This document shows positions 62,612 to 64,000 of a stretch of 64,000 nucleotides of DNA, piece by piece; the first letter of the stretch is position 1, and each line of letters begins with the position of its first letter. Below the pieces are notes generated by a model, which was not told the origin of the DNA, ran no database searches, and worked only from the letters and a program-made list of their open reading frames with translations. The stretch lies in contig NZ_CP109181.1 of the NCBI RefSeq assembly GCF_036248275.1, positions 1,798,001-1,862,000 on the forward strand. The letters are read 5' to 3'. The position numbers and the translations under genes are program-made. This DNA comes from Streptomyces sp. NBC_01716 (lineage in GTDB: Bacteria > Actinomycetota > Actinomycetes > Streptomycetales > Streptomycetaceae).

Positions 62612-63400
62612 TCACGGTCTTGGGCCGCCCGCGTTCCCCGTCACGTTCAGAAGGGCTCCGACGCTGCCCACGACCTCCCGTTCATGGGAGTGCAGGAAGA
62701 AGTGGTCCCCGGGGAAGAGACGCAGGCGGAACTCTCCTGAAGTCAGGTCGCGCCAATGGCGCGTGGAGTCCCCCATGGAAAGGCGGTCCGAGGATCCCCC
62801 GAAAGCCGTCACAGGGCATTCGAGCTCGAAATGCCTGTCCCATTCGTAAGTGTCATAGAGCCAAATATCGTACTTCATCATGGGGTAGACCAACGCCTGT
62901 ACTTCTGTGCTGCCGCGTATGATCTCCGGAAGTCGCAGGGAATCGTTCCAGGCAGCGAAGAACTCCTTTTGGCCGAGACCGTGCAGGGGCGTCGCCTTCT
63001 CACCCTTGTGCGGAGCCACACACCCCGATACCACGAGGTGGTCGATCGGGACACCGTGAAGCATGAGCTCCACGGCGGTCTCGTAGGCCAGCAGAGCGCC
63101 GAGGCTGTGCCCGAAGAGGACGGTCGGCACGCGAGGCAGAGCGGCGATCTCTCCGGCGATGAGTGCCGCCACGTCCAGCAACCCCTCCGAGGGCACCGCA
63201 CCTTGTTGTCCGGTGACCCTGCCCGGCGGGTCCGCGCCGAGCAGTTCCACCGCGGGCGGCAGTCTCGCTCCCCAGTTCCGGTAGACCGTGGCGGCGGCGC
63301 CGGCGTACGGCAGACACACCAGCCGTACGCCGGCCCCGGCCTCACCACTCAATCGGGTCAGCCGGGAGGACACCCGGGTCATCTGGGCACGGGGCGCCAT
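62612..63400 (-). CDS. Type II thioesterase
   Basis: A 262-residue alpha/beta hydrolase that clears blocked carrier domains of the NRPS. The catalytic triad is S99 in LFGHSLGALLAYE, D205 in GGSSDRLS and H233 in PGDHFFLHSH. N-terminal VCLPYAGAAATVYRNW is typical of TEII proteins. It sits 43 bases downstream of the MbtH gene, as is common. The start is the ATG at 63400, although M-T-R-V at 63382 is possible, and neither has a strong ribosome site. Confidence 0.93.
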   Translation of the reverse strand: MAPRAQMTRVSSRLTRLSGEAGAGVRLVCLPYAGAAATVYRNWGARLPPAVELLGADPPGRVTGQQGAVPSEGLLDVAALIAGEIAALPRVPTVLFGHSLGALLAYETAVELMLHGVPIDHLVVSGCVAPHKGEKATPLHGLGQKEFFAAWNDSLRLPEIIRGSTEVQALVYPMMKYDIWLYDTYEWDRHFELECPVTAFGGSSDRLSMGDSTRHWRDLTSGEFRLRLFPGDHFFLHSHEREVVGSVGALLNVTGNAGGPRP

Positions 63401-63443
63401 ACGCCCCGATCCGACCGAGGGCAGCCGACTGCCGTACGCCCGG

Positions 63444-63626
63444 TCAACGCAGGCTCTTCGGTGTTATGTCGGTCCACACCTTCTCGATGTGGTCCAGGCA
63501 CTCGGACTTCTCCCCGGAGAAGCCGACGGTGTGCCAGCCCTCCGGCGCCTCGCGGTGATCCAGCCAAATCGAGTACTGCTCCTCGTCGTTGACGACGACC
63601 TTGTAGCGATCCGTGCTCTCGGACAT
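63444..63626 (-). CDS. MbtH-like protein
   Basis: A 60-residue chaperone and activator of adenylation domains. The core is Y-K-V-V-V-N-D-E-E-Q-Y-S-I-W, P-E-G-W-H-T-V-G-F, and a C-terminal W-T-D-I-T-P-K-S-L-R. The N and E residues and tryptophans expected for the family are present. The ATG at 63626 is favoured since GGGAGAGGGAGAAC precedes it; an open frame to 63683 adds no homologous part. It lies 80 bases downstream of the NRPS end. Confidence 0.93.
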   Translation of the reverse strand: MSESTDRYKVVVNDEEQYSIWLDHREAPEGWHTVGFSGEKSECLDHIEKVWTDITPKSLR

Positions 63627-63706
63627 GTTCTCCCTCTCCCGCATCGTGTTTCGTATCCTGCATCTCGGGTCAAACTGGTCCATCTGCTCCGGGGGCCGGG
63701 CAGGGT

Positions 63707-64000
63707 TCAGCCGCGCCGGTCGAGCCAGTGCCTCAGCAACTCACCCAGGGTTTCGCTGTGTTCGACCGCCATCAGTTCGCCATGAGTGGACGGCATGGAC
63801 ATGACGGTCAGTTCTCCGGTGACGTAGGGCTCCCAGTCCTGTTCCGGTGCCCTCCCGACGGGGACGGGGTCCAGCGCGGCCCGGATCAACAGCGCGTCAC
63901 CGTGGAAGGTCTCAGGACGATGCAGGCTGAGCAGCTGAAGATTGTTGGTCACGACCCCCCGGACAACGGCCTCGGCCTGCTTCTGGTCGGCCGCGTCGTC
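63707..64000 (-). CDS. NRPS, C-terminal thioesterase domain (partial)
   Basis: The frame is open to the window edge, giving the last 97 residues of a larger protein. The segment LLSLHRPETFHGDALLIRAA is the C-terminal part of an NRPS-type thioesterase, ending W-E-P-Y-V-T-G-E-L, then STHGELM, a histidine-containing motif, and HWLDRRG. The C-terminal thioesterase domain releases the peptide by hydrolysis or cyclisation. Everything upstream (modules, substrates) lies beyond 64000. A GTG at 63952 is not a start, since the homologous frame continues upstream. Confidence 0.85.
   Translation of the reverse strand, partial: DDAADQKQAEAVVRGVVTNNLQLLSLHRPETFHGDALLIRAALDPVPVGRAPEQDWEPYVTGELTVMSMPSTHGELMAVEHSETLGELLRHWLDRRG

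Overview
This window reads as a Streptomyces chromosome segment. GC content is very high, many starts are GTG behind AGGAGG-type ribosome sites, and the left half carries gene families and an order that I recall from the S. coelicolor SCO5998-SCO6031 neighbourhood (hemE, DUF3000, rnd, fadAB, dxs, xylFGH, rok7B7, ngcEFG, aconitase, murA2). Locus equivalences are from memory, not from a search.

Layout. 1-0.94 kb: an IS982-type transposase abutting hemE. 0.94-10.2 kb: haem synthesis (hemE), a DUF3000 protein, a LuxR-type regulator, RNase D, a pair of convergent small ORFs inside a long inverted repeat, the fatty acid oxidation operon fadA-fadB, and a propeller-like protein. 10.3-16 kb: NYN-domain protein, membrane glycosyltransferase, amino acid permease, and dxs for isoprenoid precursors. 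16.1-25 kb: two sugar ABC systems around a ROK regulator, namely xylFGH and ngcEFG (chitobiose/GlcNAc type, with a DasR-like site upstream and a MITE-like element inside the operon). 25.3-29.1 kb: a large secreted GH92 mannosidase. 29.2-31.5 kb: a frameshifted XRE/DUF5753 regulator with two DUF397 partners, then a TIG-repeat protein. 31.6-34.3 kb: aconitase with candidate TamR and iron-box sites. 34.6-39.7 kb: two exported proteins, an AraC regulator, a DHFR-like protein, and a MurA paralogue fused to an XRE domain.

39.9-53 kb looks like accessory DNA: dehydrogenases each next to a LysR or TetR regulator, a decayed LacI gene, a Tat-exported putative polysaccharide enzyme, a D,D-carboxypeptidase, a two-component system and a second AraC regulator.

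53.2-64 kb is the edge of a nonribosomal peptide gene cluster: a SARP/NB-ARC/TPR regulator, then on the minus strand ACP, KAS III, aminotransferase, 4-hydroxy-2-oxovalerate-type aldolase, acylating aldehyde dehydrogenase, 2-keto-4-pentenoate-type hydratase, a methyltransferase with the iron-ligand pattern of 2-oxoacid beta-methyltransferases, a type II thioesterase, MbtH, and the thioesterase end of an NRPS running off the window. The central five enzymes would form a complete route from an acyl-CoA plus pyruvate to a beta-methyl, unsaturated amino acid. This resembles the logic proposed for the cyclomarin building block, and I consider it the most interesting system here.
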